This document shows positions 36,301 through 46,746 of a stretch of DNA of 64,000 bases, piece after piece. Location of the stretch: the NCBI RefSeq assembly GCF_001659605.2, contig NC_035174.2, positions 20,024,927 through 20,088,926 on the forward strand, read 5' to 3'. Source of the stretch: Manihot esculenta (lineage: Eukaryota > Streptophyta > Magnoliopsida > Malpighiales > Euphorbiaceae). Below the pieces are notes generated by a model that was not told the origin of the DNA, did no database searches, and saw only the letters and a program-made list of their open reading frames with translations. The stretch's first letter is position 1. The number at the start of each line of letters is the position of its first letter. Both the position numbers and the translations under genes were made by a program.

Positions 36301-36607
36301 ATGGTGATGGATTCTGCGTCTGGAAGGCAGTCAGGTTCGGCGGCCAAAAGTTGTCTGTATTCGGCAGCCGAAAGTCTTCAATCTTCGCAACATCAATCTG
36401 TTGGATGCTACAGACTGTTTCCTTGAGTTTTGGCTCTTTTTGGCTTTCAATCTGTACTTGATCAGTATTTCTGCAGAAATCACTGTTAAGAATATCATCT
36501 TGATTTTCATAAAAAATCTCCTGGCTCAAACAGTCAACAATATCAAGACCATAAACAGGGGACATATCATGTGGATATTTCATGGCATCATAGACATTAA
36601 ACTTAAT
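36301..36607 (-). pseudogene. Athila pol linker downstream of protease
   Basis: In element sense it continues the protease frame after the solo LTR: KFNVYDAMKYPHDMSPVYG, then LDIVDCLSQEIFYEN, then a polar linker. The wording (F-x-x-D-A-M-K-Y-P, D-x-x-D) is usual for Athila between protease and reverse transcriptase. Confidence 0.7.
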
Positions 36608-38885
36608 TGTAATACCCGGCTAGACTCCAGTATTGGAATTCCTACCGTCCGATGGAATCTCGGATGTCGGAAACCTCTAGAAGGGTAAAATCATATTTTT
36701 ATAAAATGTTTTAATATATTTTATGGTTTTAAGTAAGAAAGAAACTGAATTCTGAATGAAAAAGACCATGGAGGCATTTCCAGGTTCGGCTGCCGAACCC
36801 CAAGTTCGGCCGCCGAACATGGGATAGTTTAGGGGAGCAAGTTAGGCTTCCAAAAGTGGCTCAGGTTCGGTCGCCGAACCTCATGTTCGGCCGCTAAACT
36901 TGCATGAGTTTTGGAGGCACTTTAGGCTTCCGAAGGTGGTCTGTCCAGCCCCTATAAAAGGCCCCAAGGTCGAAAACGGGCGAGCTTTCTCGCCTTTTTT
37001 CGGCCAACGGTGAGTCCATGCTCTTCCTTGGTTGATTTTGATGTTCTTCCTCAAATCTTTTGAGTTTTAACAAGTTTTATCTTGGTTTGAAGATATTTGA
37101 GCAAGAAGAGTGAAGTTGGTGACTTGGAGACCTTAGGAGTCCGATCTCCCCCATCTCCGAGTTGGATCACCTCTCCTCTCGATCTTCAAGAGGTAAGAGT
37201 AGATCTTTAGCTCATTCCGTATTTTAAACAAGTTTTATGAGATTTGTGGGGTAGAAATGCATGTTTAGGTTAATATTGAGTTTTAGGTTAATGTTGTGTT
37301 TATGATTAATGTATGTTGTATAAGTATGTTTGATGTGTTTTGGTTGGGGGTTTAGGCTAGTTTGAGACCCCTATGAGCTTATGTTTGGGTGTATGCATGT
37401 TTTGGAAGTGTTGGTTTTGGGTTGGATTAGTTTGGGAGGCAAATGTGCATTGTGGAGGCTGAGTTCTGCCCTTTGGAAGAACTCAGGTTCGGCAGCCGAA
37501 GGGACTTTCGGCCGCCGAACCTGCCTGTTGAGGCAAGCCTTTGGCTGCCGAACCCTGCCCCCGAAAGTTAGACTTTCGGCTCTCGAAGGGAGTTTCGGCC
37601 GTCGAAGGTGCCGCCGAACATGCATGAGTTTCGTCTCTGGAGGGAACCTTCGGCCGTCGAAAGTGCCGCCGAAGGTGCATGACTTTTGGCTCTGGAGGGA
37701 CTTTCGGCCGCCGAACCTGCCGCCGAAAGTGCCCTGTTCAGCCTTCTTTTGCATGCTTTCTATGATTGTTTTAAGGTGTTTTAGGGGGTTTCTGGGGAGT
37801 ATTTTAGAGTCATGTTCATGTATGTTTGGTTCCTCATTTGAGTCCACGAGTGTAGGTTCGGACCCGAGGAACCGAGGACCCCAGCAGTGAGTTAGCTACT
37901 TCAGTGTCTTTCAGAGCTAGCCTGAGGTGAGTAGAATGACTCTTTATGTTTTAAAACAAATAATGAAAGTTTTAGCATGATTCACGCATCATGAATGCCA
38001 TGAGATATATTAGGCTGCTTGCATTAGAATTCACGAATATGTTGTATTGCATATTATGATGATGATGTGGATGAATGTTGGATGATCCTTTAGCCCTCCC
38101 TATGATACGATATGATATGGTAATAATATGGTATGTATGACCAGTGAGGCCCATTCTACGCCCCTGGCACTATGGAATGTTATGTTATGTTATGTAAGAG
38201 AAAGACTAGTGAGGCCCATTCTACGCCCCTGGCACTATTGGAATGTGTAGAGGGCTATTGGTGACAAGTTCATCCTTGATGTGATATATTTGTGATGTGA
38301 TGCATTCCATGATAGCATATGTTTTAAATGTTTTTATTATTCTGCTCACTGGGCTCTAGTAGCTCACCCCATTTCCTTAATACCCCAGGTTGCAGGTACG
38401 AGATAGAATAGGAAGTCAGCAAAAGTAAAGAAGTCATGTGTATGTAATAGTTAGTAAGTGGACATGAGAAAGAATGTGATGTAATGAATAATATTGAACA
38501 GTCATGTAATGTAATGAGGTTTATTGAGGTTTAGAGTTGTGCTTGACCCTAGCATGTATGTTAATCCCTTTTTGGTACATGATCTTTTAATGAAATATTT
38601 TATTGATGTTTATGTAAACCGAGCTTAATGTATGATATGTTACCCCATTGGAGCATTTGATGAGGGCTCTAGTGTAGGGGTTGATGTTTATGATTATGAG
38701 TTGTGTATGCACAGGTTAAGCTTGGTGAATGAAAGAAAGAAAGTTTAAAATTTTTATGTAAATGTTGATCATGTATGGGATTAAACAAGTATACAGGATG
38801 TATGTTAGGCTTGCTACGGGTCCCGACGGCCTTAAGCCGATCTGGATCCTAGTGTCGGTAGCGGTCCGATTTTCGGATCGTTACA
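36608..38885 (+). mobile_element. Solo LTR of a Tekay/Del-type chromovirus, inserted in Athila pol
   Basis: Starts TGTAATACCCGGCTAGACTC and ends GATCGTTACA, the same termini as the LTRs at 49005-51316 and 57568-59784. The perfect 5-bp duplication TTAAT (36603-36607 and 38886-38890) flanks it. No internal region, primer site or second LTR is present, so it is the product of LTR-LTR recombination. It contains a TATA box (36953-36960), a conserved splice donor at about 37192, two clusters of palindromic GCC-rich motifs and two copies of a GGCCCATTCTACGCCCCTGG subrepeat (about 38145-38240). Confidence 0.95.
36953..36960 (+). promoter_or_regulatory. TATA box of the solo LTR
   Basis: TATAAAAG, in the same context (CCAGCC.CCTATAAAAG) as the TATA box at 57924 in the other chromovirus LTR. 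Confidence 0.75.
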
Positions 38886-38890
38886 TTAAT

Positions 38891-39230
38891 CACTTCCCTT
38901 TCAAACTCCATAGTGAGAGTGCCATCATGCACATCAATCTTAGTTCTAGCAGTACTCAAGAAAGGACGTCCAAGAAGGATATCAGAACTAGTATTGCAAC
39001 TATCTTCCTTAGTATCAAGCACATAAAAATCAGCAGGAAAAACAAGTTTATCTACTTGGACTAATACATCTTCTAGAACACCTATGGGATATACCACAGA
39101 TCTATCAGCTAATTGAATCACAACTCTCGTGTCTTTCAGTGCACATGCATTTAGAGATTTATAGATGGAAAGAGGCATGACATTAATAGATGCACCAAGA
39201 TCATACATGGCTTTCTTAATTCAAACATTC
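38891..39230 (-). pseudogene. Athila-type aspartic protease
   Basis: MYDLGASINVMPLSIYKSL carries the active-site D-L-G-A motif. LVFPADFYVLDT and ILLGRPFLSTARTKIDVHDG complete the retropepsin fold. The frame then runs into EFEREVI at the TTAAT duplication and resumes at 36607 beyond the solo LTR. A stop just upstream (about 39225) separates it from gag. Confidence 0.85.
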
Positions 39231-41074
39231 CCAATCTTACAAGAAATAACAAACATACCTTTGTCTTTGCACTTAGTAGGGAGTTCTCTTTTAATAACAG
39301 CAGTGACAACCTCACCTACACTTACTTTTTCTCTCTCAGCAAGCTTTCTTCTGTTGGTACACAACTCTTTCAGAAATTTTGCGTACCTTGGAATTTGCTT
39401 AACAGCATCAAGCAGAGGTATGTTGATTTTCACTTTTCTGAAAGTCTCAAGAATCTCCTTTTCTTCTTTTTCTTTTTGTGTTCTTTCAAATCTTTTTGGA
39501 AAAGGAGGTGGAATCTGAAAACATACCTTTGGTTCAGTCTTTTGCGCAGGTGGTGTTTCAGATTGTGCTGGAGAGGCTTCAGGTTGCATCGGTTCTTACG
39601 CAACTTGCTTTTCTTGCTCATAGCTAGCATTTTGAAGCTCTTTTCCACTTCTCAAAGTGATGGCACTCACATTCTGTCTAGGATTAGTTTCAGTTTGAGA
39701 AGGGAGCTTGCCTTGGGATTCAACTTTATTCATGAATGCGGTTACTTGTCCCATTTGTTGTTGGAGAGATTGTACAGTGTTTGTAAGTGTCTCCATCATC
39801 TTTTCAAGGTGCTGATTGGAACTTGAAGGTGCTGGTTGGGCTTGATTTCTATGGTAGTTCTGATGATTCTGATTGTTGTTGGCCATTCCGTAGCTGAAAT
39901 TGGGGTGGTCTCTCCAACCTGGGTTGTATGTGTTTGAATATGGATCATGTCTAGGCTGGTTGTTGTACCCTCCAATGGCATTAACTTGCTGGTTGTCTTC
40001 TTGAAGAGTAGGACATTGATCAGTTGGGTGTCCTACATAAGAACAGATCCCACATGGTCTAGGCGGTTGGGTTGCTTGCATCTGTTGAACCAGTCCTATG
40101 GCAAAATCTTTCATAACAGCTGTCAGTTCAGAAATAGTAGGTGAACTTACCTCATTGACTCCTCTTTGCAATTGCTTTTCTTCTCCATATTGCCTAGATG
40201 AGGCTGCAAGTGTAGAAATTAACTCTCGCATCTCCCTAGGTGTCTGGTCTGCAATGGATCCACCACAGGCTATATCTATGAATCTTCTTTCTGATGAGAG
40301 TAATCCTCCGTAGAAGAACTGTATGAGGGACCTGTCTGACATATCATGTTGTGGACAACCTATACACAGTCTTTCAAACCTTTCCTAATAATCATATAAA
40401 TCTTCAGTTGGTTTCTGTTTTATGCTAGTGATTTCTCTTATTATGCCAATTGACTTAGATGTTGGGAAGTATTTGTTCAAAAAAGTTTGGACCATATCAT
40501 CCCAAGAAGTTATAGATCCAGGTGATAAATAAAATAACCAATCTTTGGCAAAGTCATCTAATGAAAAAGGAAAAGCTCTTAACTTAACATGATCTTCAGA
40601 GATACCATGAGGTCTCATGGATGAACAAACAATATTAAACTCTTTCAAGTGCTTGTGTGGATTTTCATTTTGCAAACCTCTAAATTTTGGAAGAAGATGA
40701 ATCAAACCTGTCTTCAGTTCAAAGGGAACTGTTAGAGGTGGATAGGTGATGCAAAGTGGTGCTTGATCACCTATAGGTGTTGCTAACTCTCTCATGGTTC
40801 TTTCTCTTGGCACTTGTAGTCTCATGGTTGGATTTCCTTGAATTATGTGATTCTGGACAGCATGTCCATTATGGGCAGCAGCTTGTGCATTAGGTTCTGC
40901 CATTGGTGCAAAGTTCGGTTGCTGGGGCAAGGAAGGTTCGGCGGCCGAATGTTGATGAAGTTCAGTGGCCGAATGTTGGGTAGAATGCTCGGCAGCTTGC
41001 TTTCCTAATCTTCTGAGGGAGCGTTCAATTTCTAGATCAAAGGGCAGAGTGTCCCTGTGTTCAGATCTTGTCAT
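39231..41074 (-). pseudogene. Athila-type Gag (three stops, otherwise long frames)
   Basis: Starts at ATG 41074 (MTRSEHRDTLPFDLE). The gag core reads LPKFRGLQNENPHKHLKEF, PFSLDDFAKDWLFYL, DDMVQTFLNKYFPTSK and IKQKPTEDLYDY. A stop at about 40385 precedes ERFERLCIGCPQHDMSD, FFYGGL and ACGGSIADQTPREMRELI. A zinc-knuckle-like CGICSYVGHPTDQCP follows, then a Gln/Asn-rich stretch and AITLRSGKEL. A stop at about 39597 precedes the PRYAKFLKELCTNRRKL segment. Domain order and wording fit Athila. Confidence 0.82.
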
Positions 41075-41100
41075 GAAAGAAAAATAAACAAGTTAAATCA

Positions 41101-41122
41101 ATTCCCCGGCAACGGCGCCAAT
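41101..41122 (-). promoter_or_regulatory. Primer-binding site of the Athila-type element
   Basis: In element sense TTGGCGCCGTTGCCGGGGAA, immediately inside the 5' LTR. This string is characteristic of Athila and related plant gypsy elements. Confidence 0.85.
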
Positions 41123-41125
41123 TTT

Positions 41126-42789
41126 TGACTCACGGTTGTCGAAGCCGGTCAAAAATAACCTCTACGGTTATCAACAATTTTACAACTGCAGATAGTGGTA
41201 AAGGATCAAATCCACAGAGAATTGAATACTTATCTATTTTTCCCAGACAAGATCAACTGAAAGCACAATTGGGGGTAAGTAACTGAAGGCAAATCAAAAG
41301 TAAAGTGCAATAAAGTAAAAGGGGGGTTTTGAGATTGATTTGACTAACAACTATTGAAAGCAATTAAAACAGCAAGTAATCAAAATAAAAGAGGAAATCA
41401 ATATGAGAAAGGTCTAGTTGAAGATATGGATCCACCTTGGTTGTTTGGATTGATCATTGAAACTTATGTTCTCTTGATTGGTTCAATAGATTAGTTATGG
41501 GGGTGGAAGACGCTTCTCACCACCATGTCTCTCCTTATGATTAAATCAATTAGGGAATGTCCTCTAGTCAATTACTAATTAACAAATTGCCAAGGAACGT
41601 CCTTGGGCCTTAGGCATCAGAACAATTGTCAATTGCATGAAGAAATAGAGAGATCCAATCCTAGCTACCCCAAACGCATGAAGATGATAGTAGATCACAC
41701 AATTCCTTAGTTTTTACACCAAGTGTTCTTAGGTCAGAATATTTCCAGCAATTACGGACTAAAAAATATCCCAACTAACAATCAATTAACTTTGCAATCA
41801 AGAATCAAGTGGCCAATTTGATCAAAAAAACAAAGCAATCTTAGAATTAAGCACACAATTGCATGAATATTGAACAAACCAAAAGCAAACACTTTATGTT
41901 CAGATCTCACAATCCATAAAACAACCTTAGTTTCAACCAAACTTCAACTAGAATTAAGGGTTTCAGCCACTCATGGCTGAACCAAAACAGAAAAATAGAA
42001 GAGAGGGACAAGAAAGAAGAAGCGGCGGTGGAGAAGAGAAGGTGGAGGAGCGGCTGCCGAACCCTTAGAGGAGATGGGGTGATCAAATCTGAAAATCTGC
42101 CTCTTCTTGTCTTCATAAGGCCTTTAAATATGTCTTGAGAGGTTGCCTAGGGTTTCTTGGGTGTCCATGCATCTTTTAGAGGTTGCCCAAAGTGCCCTTG
42201 GTCAATATGTGCCTTCTTTGTGCATGTGTGGAATTGCAAAGACTTTTTGATCTTTTAATTGCTGCCCAAGTGTGTCCAAGAAGTTTCCTTCACATTATTC
42301 TTGCCACCATGCACTAAAGAGGAAGCTGGAGCTTCCTTTTGAATTTTGAATGTGCATGGCATGAAGTGGGAAACATGTCATCTTTAAGATTTGGCTTCTT
42401 GAATAAGGAAGAGGCAATTAGGGAGGACTTTCGGCTACCTAAACTTGTTTTCGAAAGCTGGACTTTAAGCTCTGGACGAGACTTTTGGCCGCCGAAGGTG
42501 CCGCTGAAGATGGGTGACTTTTGGCTTTGGACGAGACTTTCGACCGCCGAAGGTGCTTCCGAAGGTGGTTGAGTTTCGGTTCTGGACGAGCCTTTCGGCC
42601 GCCGAAGGTGCTTCCGAAGGTGGCTTTTCCAGATTTGGCCCTTTTTGGCATTTTTGAGAGCATTTTCTCTTTATTGTCTCTTTACACCTAATATCTTCAA
42701 AACATGATTAAAACCACAAAATTAGATAGGAAAGATGTAAATAAACATCAATAAGATCATGATAAAGTGGACTAAAATATGCTCTATCA
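41126..42789 (-). repeat. 5' LTR of the Athila-type element
   Basis: 1664 bp, starting TGACTCACGGTTG and ending GCTCTATCA on the + strand, next to the CTACT duplication. The palindromic GCC-rich cluster recurs at about 42430-42620. Confidence 0.92.
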
Positions 42790-42794
42790 CTACT

Positions 42795-45700
42795 TAAAGG
42801 CTCATTTACATTATTTACATTATCCTCTCCTTGGAGACCATTATCATCTCCTTAGAGTCCGACATCACTCCTCGGGAGTCTAGCGCCCTCTCCTGACAGT
42901 CCAACATCATCTCCTAGAGGCCCAACATCATCTTCTTGAGGCTCAGCACCCTCTTCTGGAGGTCCAGTCAGCGGGAAAGGAGCACCTTTGGGCAACGGGT
43001 TGTCGTCCTCCCCATAGTGCACCTCCTCGCCATCAGAATCAACTTCAGGAGCTTAGAGATGAGCTAACGGAGTAGAGGGGGCATCCCTAGCTGCCTTCAG
43101 GCCTTGGTTGAACCTGGAAGCGAACATGCGGAAGGCCTTGTTCCATAATTCTTCCTTCATCGCGTCAGAAGACTTATAGTCCGGAAGTCGCGCCTCACAC
43201 GCCTGCTCAATCTTGGCCTTTAGCTCGGAGGAGTCCTTGTAATCCCGTAGGCGACACTCACAAGCTTCCTCGATCTTAGCTTTCAATTTAGAAGAGTCTT
43301 TTTACTCTTGTAAGCGCTTCTCGCAAGCCTGATCAACCTTAGCCTTCAGCTCAGCAGAGCCCTTATACTCCTGCACACACTACTCACATGCCAACTGGAC
43401 CGTATCTTTAGCAAGCTTGGCGTCCTTAAGCAGGGCAGAACACCTCTCCTCTAGAACCATAACCTCTTGGCAGAGTTATTGTTGTTGAAGTTGTGACTGC
43501 TCCGCTACCGAGGTTAGGCCTTTCAGGTCCTCAGTACACTTGCCGAGCTCCTACTCAAGGACGACAACTAGAGCCCTGGCCTCATCCCTCTAGGCCATCA
43601 CCTCCTCACACTGGGCCTGGGCATTGTCGCGCTCCACTTTAGCTGCTTTGCATTAGCCCCAAGCCTCGTTGCGTTGAGCTACGGCCTCATCCCGTTCTCG
43701 ACAGGCATCTTCCAAAAGAGACAACCGCGCCAAAGCCTCATCGCGATGAGACTCAGCTGTAGCAGCCCTCTCAGAAGCCTTGTCGGCATCACTTTATGCC
43801 CAAGCCAAGGGAGTTCTGAGGTCCCCAAGGTGACCCTGGATTGCAGCAAGTTGCCCACGAACATCACAGGTCGCCACGAGATTCTCCTCACGGCGAGCCT
43901 CTTCAATTCTCCGGTCCATCGAGCTCTGAAGGGATTGATCCTGAGCGTCGATCTCCATATAAATACCTAGCACCTAGCAGAAGGAAACAACAAGCAAAGT
44001 TAAAAAAGACAACAAATGCAAAACAAACTCAAAATGACAAAGTGACTCACGATGAGGAGTATCTCTCGAAGACTGTCTCCCAGCTCCTCCCGAGACCGCG
44101 AGCGAAAGGCCACATGCTGCCGAGTAGAGCAGGCCAGATGGCTGGTGAGAGCAAGGAGGCATGGGTTTGAAACATCAGAAATCTCACCAAACATCTTCTC
44201 CCATAGCAGCTCGGCAATAGAGATCGCTGCAGACCTGAGAGTGATCTCAGCAGCACTGAGAAGCTCATCATCAGGAGCAAAGGACAATGACTCCACAGGC
44301 TGATTCCTCTTCTCAGTAGGAGGGAGAGTAGCCGCAGGCTGCTTAGCGACACGAGCCCTTTTGGAGGCATGACCCGCTGGAGGGACCTCTGTAGGTGGAG
44401 CTCGCTTGCCAGCAGCTTCTTTAATGGTGACACCACCACTGGCAGCAGCCTTCTTAGAGCGGGGAGCAGGAGGAATGGCCTCGGCCCCTCCTTTGGAGGC
44501 GTCCTCTGCAGTAGGAATGACTTCGGCCCCTCCTTTGGAGCTAGCCTCAGTAACAAGGACGACCTTAGATTTCCCTTTCGAGGCGTCCTCAGTAGCTGGA
44601 GGGACCTTGGCCCCTCCCTTGAAGCTATCCTCTGCAGAATCTTCAATAATAATGGGCTCTCGGGAAGCTGGAAGGGAGGCTGACTTTGGCTTAGGGGCAG
44701 CAGGAGATCTGGAGGAACTGGGAGTTCGCCCGCAATTGGATGCCTTAGAAGCAGCAGAGTGAGAATCCTTGGAGGCCGGCACCAGAGTGCGAGAGGAAGC
44801 TGGGGTAGGAGGAACAATCTGGCCAGTTGCCCAGAGGGAAATGGCGTGGGCAATCTCCCGAGTCGTGTTAGCCACAAACATACCAGCCCGGAAAGCATCC
44901 AGATCGGCCTTCATGTTCTCCCGGGAAATGATGAAGTTTCTCGGTGGATTGATTTTCTCCATCGGGAGGTCAGAAGCTACAAAAAATGAAAATACCCAAA
45001 CGAGTCAGAAATAAACTCAATAAAAGACAAAAGCATGGGAAAGACAGAACATTAACGAGCAAGTACCCGTTTCTCCGCGGTCCTGAAGACTGGACACAAA
45101 CATGCACTTCTCGACATCATACTTCCGCTTAACAGAGGTCAGTCTGAGAAGGCAGAGCTGCTTAGAAAGGGACAACTGAGGAAGGTCGCTACAGCCCGAG
45201 GGCACATCCCTCCAGGGGAGGTCTACCTGCCACGACACCCCGGGGCCTTTCTTCAGCTCCACTACGACAAAACTGTAACGACTCGGAAATCGGACCGCCA
45301 CCGGTGCTAGGATTCAGGTCGACTTAAGGTCGCCGAAACCCGTAGCAAGCCTGCTCTACTCCCTGTGTACCTGTAAATCCCATACATGGTCATACATTTT
45401 CTATGAAAATAAAAACTTTTCTCTGACCAAGGCTCACCCTGTGCATGCACTATCTTTGTACTACAGAACCCCTGACTAGAGCTTGCTCTAAATGGGTTAA
45501 CTCATACCTGTTAAGCCTGGTTTTTCACATACTCATAAAACAGTTACATAAACAGACCATATATACACAAGATTTACAATACAAAATAACTCAGTCAAGC
45601 CCTCGGCCCAACCCTTGATTTAGTCCTTATGCCTCGAGAACCTCCTCGGGGGACAAAATAATAGAAACCTTAGCTACCCCGAACCAAGCAAAAGAAAGTA

Positions 45701-46135
45701 GAGAACAAGGCGGCTGAAGGCGAGAAACCCCAACTCAGACTAACGAACTCGAAAGAGCACATGAAGAGGATTGAGTTAGGAGCAAGCATACGAGGAGTTA
45801 TCCCAAAGTAGCGAAAGACCTCAACAAAAAACGGGGAAAATGGGAAGGTCAAACCAAACTCACGCTGCTTGAAAAAAAAACTAAACTAAGATCCCTTTGG
45901 GGTCAATCAGACCAAAGGGAGGAGGATCGGGAAGAACAATCCTCTCATTAAGACCAGGAGCCCTAATGCAGAAAATGAGGGTATCCAGGTACTCCTGAGA
46001 AAAGAAAGTCGCAAGAGAGGAAGGGGTGACATTAGATTCTAGATTCATGACGTCGAAAAGCCTAGAACTATCCATTATAGAGCAAGAGACGTACCTCGAA
46101 GACAATTTTACAGGGAAGTGAAAGGGATGAAGCAC
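42795..46135 (-). pseudogene. Antisense ORF of the Tat-type element ('putative gypsy-type transposon' protein, spliced)
   Basis: Runs opposite to gag. The N-terminal piece (45670-46135) starts at MDSSRLFDVMNLES and includes TFFSQEYLDTLIF, FPFSPFFVEVFRYFGITPRM and FVSLSWGFSPSAALF, the gypsy-type transposon domain. A chromovirus LTR piece interrupts it at 45274. It resumes with VVELKKGPGVSWQVDLPWRD (45017-45301). Next is a Ser/Ala/Lys-rich low-complexity part (44000-44962). A GT...AG intron is likely at about 43972-44050. A long coiled coil follows, with at least four copies of a ~22-residue repeat (CE.RL.DYKDSSELKAKIEQA), then an acidic Gly/Pro-rich end. Several stops are present. Its role is unknown. 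Confidence 0.7.
45274..45600. mobile_element. Truncated chromovirus-related LTR fragment inside the antisense ORF
   Basis: Starts TGTAACGACTCGGAAATCGG and keeps GTGCTAGGATTC, GACTTAAGGTCGCC and CCCGTAGCAAGCCTG. These match the U5-side terminus of the LTRs at 49005 and 56676. Similarity fades after about 150 bp, and the other terminus (GGGTATTACA) is not present. The right limit is a guess, and no target duplication was found. Confidence 0.5.
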
Positions 46136-46299
46136 ATAGAGAGCAGAAGGAGAAGAAGGGTTTGGAGAAGATTTGGGATTTTTGAATTTGAAATGAGCAA
46201 AGACAGGGAGAAGGCATTTTTTACAAGAGCAGTTCTTGAGTCACGCGATCATAAATGGAGTCTTGGGATTTACCCTCTCATCACTCATGTAATAACTGT

Positions 46300-46319
46300 T
46301 GATGAGGTAAAGGGGCAAT
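46300..46319 (+). promoter_or_regulatory. Polypurine tract of the Tat-type element
   Basis: GATGAGGTAAAGGGGCAAT ends directly at the 3' LTR start (TGATGATCGCC). Confidence 0.6.
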
Positions 46320-46746
46320 TGATGATCGCCGGACTTCCTCTACCCTAGGCGAGGCCGGGTCCAAGAGAAGAGCACATGCCCAAAGCCCTTCCTCCTTAAG
46401 CTGACCGGTCCAACATTTTAATCCTTGACCCGAACACGTAAGGTAGGCCGGGTCCATCGCAAGCCCTGGTCCAACAAGAAGTAATCCAGTCCGGTGATGT
46501 GACGTGAGGGCGAATAGCTGGTCCAGTCACTTTGCAGACTTACTCACATGCGCGCTGAGGGAAATTAAATGGTACGTACGGATCTGAGTAACAGAAACAG
46601 GTGGCACTGTAGCAAAGAGGCCGCTAGACGTCAATAGCAGATAAAAGAAAAAAGGGATATAAGGGATATAAGGGGAGGAACGTCTTTCTCTCCATCTAAA
46701 CTTAGACTTGTATTGTAAAACTGTTTTTCTGAATCTTAAAATATAT
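46320..46746 (+). repeat. 3' LTR of the Tat-type element
   Basis: Homologous to 26272-26724. Divergence from the 5' LTR is clearly visible, including small indels, and is larger than between the Athila LTRs, as expected for the older host element. The last bases have drifted into a TA run. Confidence 0.82.

Larger units (their letters stand above)
31943..42789 (-). mobile_element. Athila-type LTR retrotransposon nested in the Tat element
   Basis: 10,847 bp including a nested solo LTR, flanked by the perfect 5-bp duplication CTACT (31938-31942 and 42790-42794). Transcription direction is right to left: 5' LTR 41126-42789, primer-binding site, gag, protease, integrase, polypurine tract, 3' LTR 31943-33608. 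Reverse transcriptase and RNase H are missing. The insertion site lies between the tandem repeats and the antisense ORF of the host element. Confidence 0.9.
26272..46746 (+). mobile_element. Tat-type LTR retrotransposon carrying an ARGONAUTE fragment; split by a nested Athila element
   Basis: Order: 5' LTR (26272-26724), primer-binding site, gag (26748-28465), antisense AGO fragment (28468-29042), integrase tail (29046-29207), tandem repeats (29322-30720), spacer, [nested insertion 31943-42789], antisense ORF (42795-46135), polypurine tract, 3' LTR (46320-46746). Flanks TATAT on both sides fit a 5-bp duplication but are low-complexity. Without the nested DNA the element is about 9.6 kb. Reverse transcriptase, RNase H, protease and the integrase core are absent, so it would need a helper element to move. 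Confidence 0.8.

Noticed and set aside
37371..37890. Long open frames rich in Arg-Pro-Lys and Phe-Gly-Gly repeats in the chromovirus and Athila LTRs
   Set aside because: They come from the repeated TTCGGCGGCCGAA motif in LTR DNA and occur on both strands; not proteins.
44047..44898. Leu/Pro-rich 283-codon open frame overlapping the antisense ORF
   Set aside because: It is an alternative frame of the same low-complexity Ala/Ser/Lys-coding DNA; the other frame carries the expected coiled-coil protein context.
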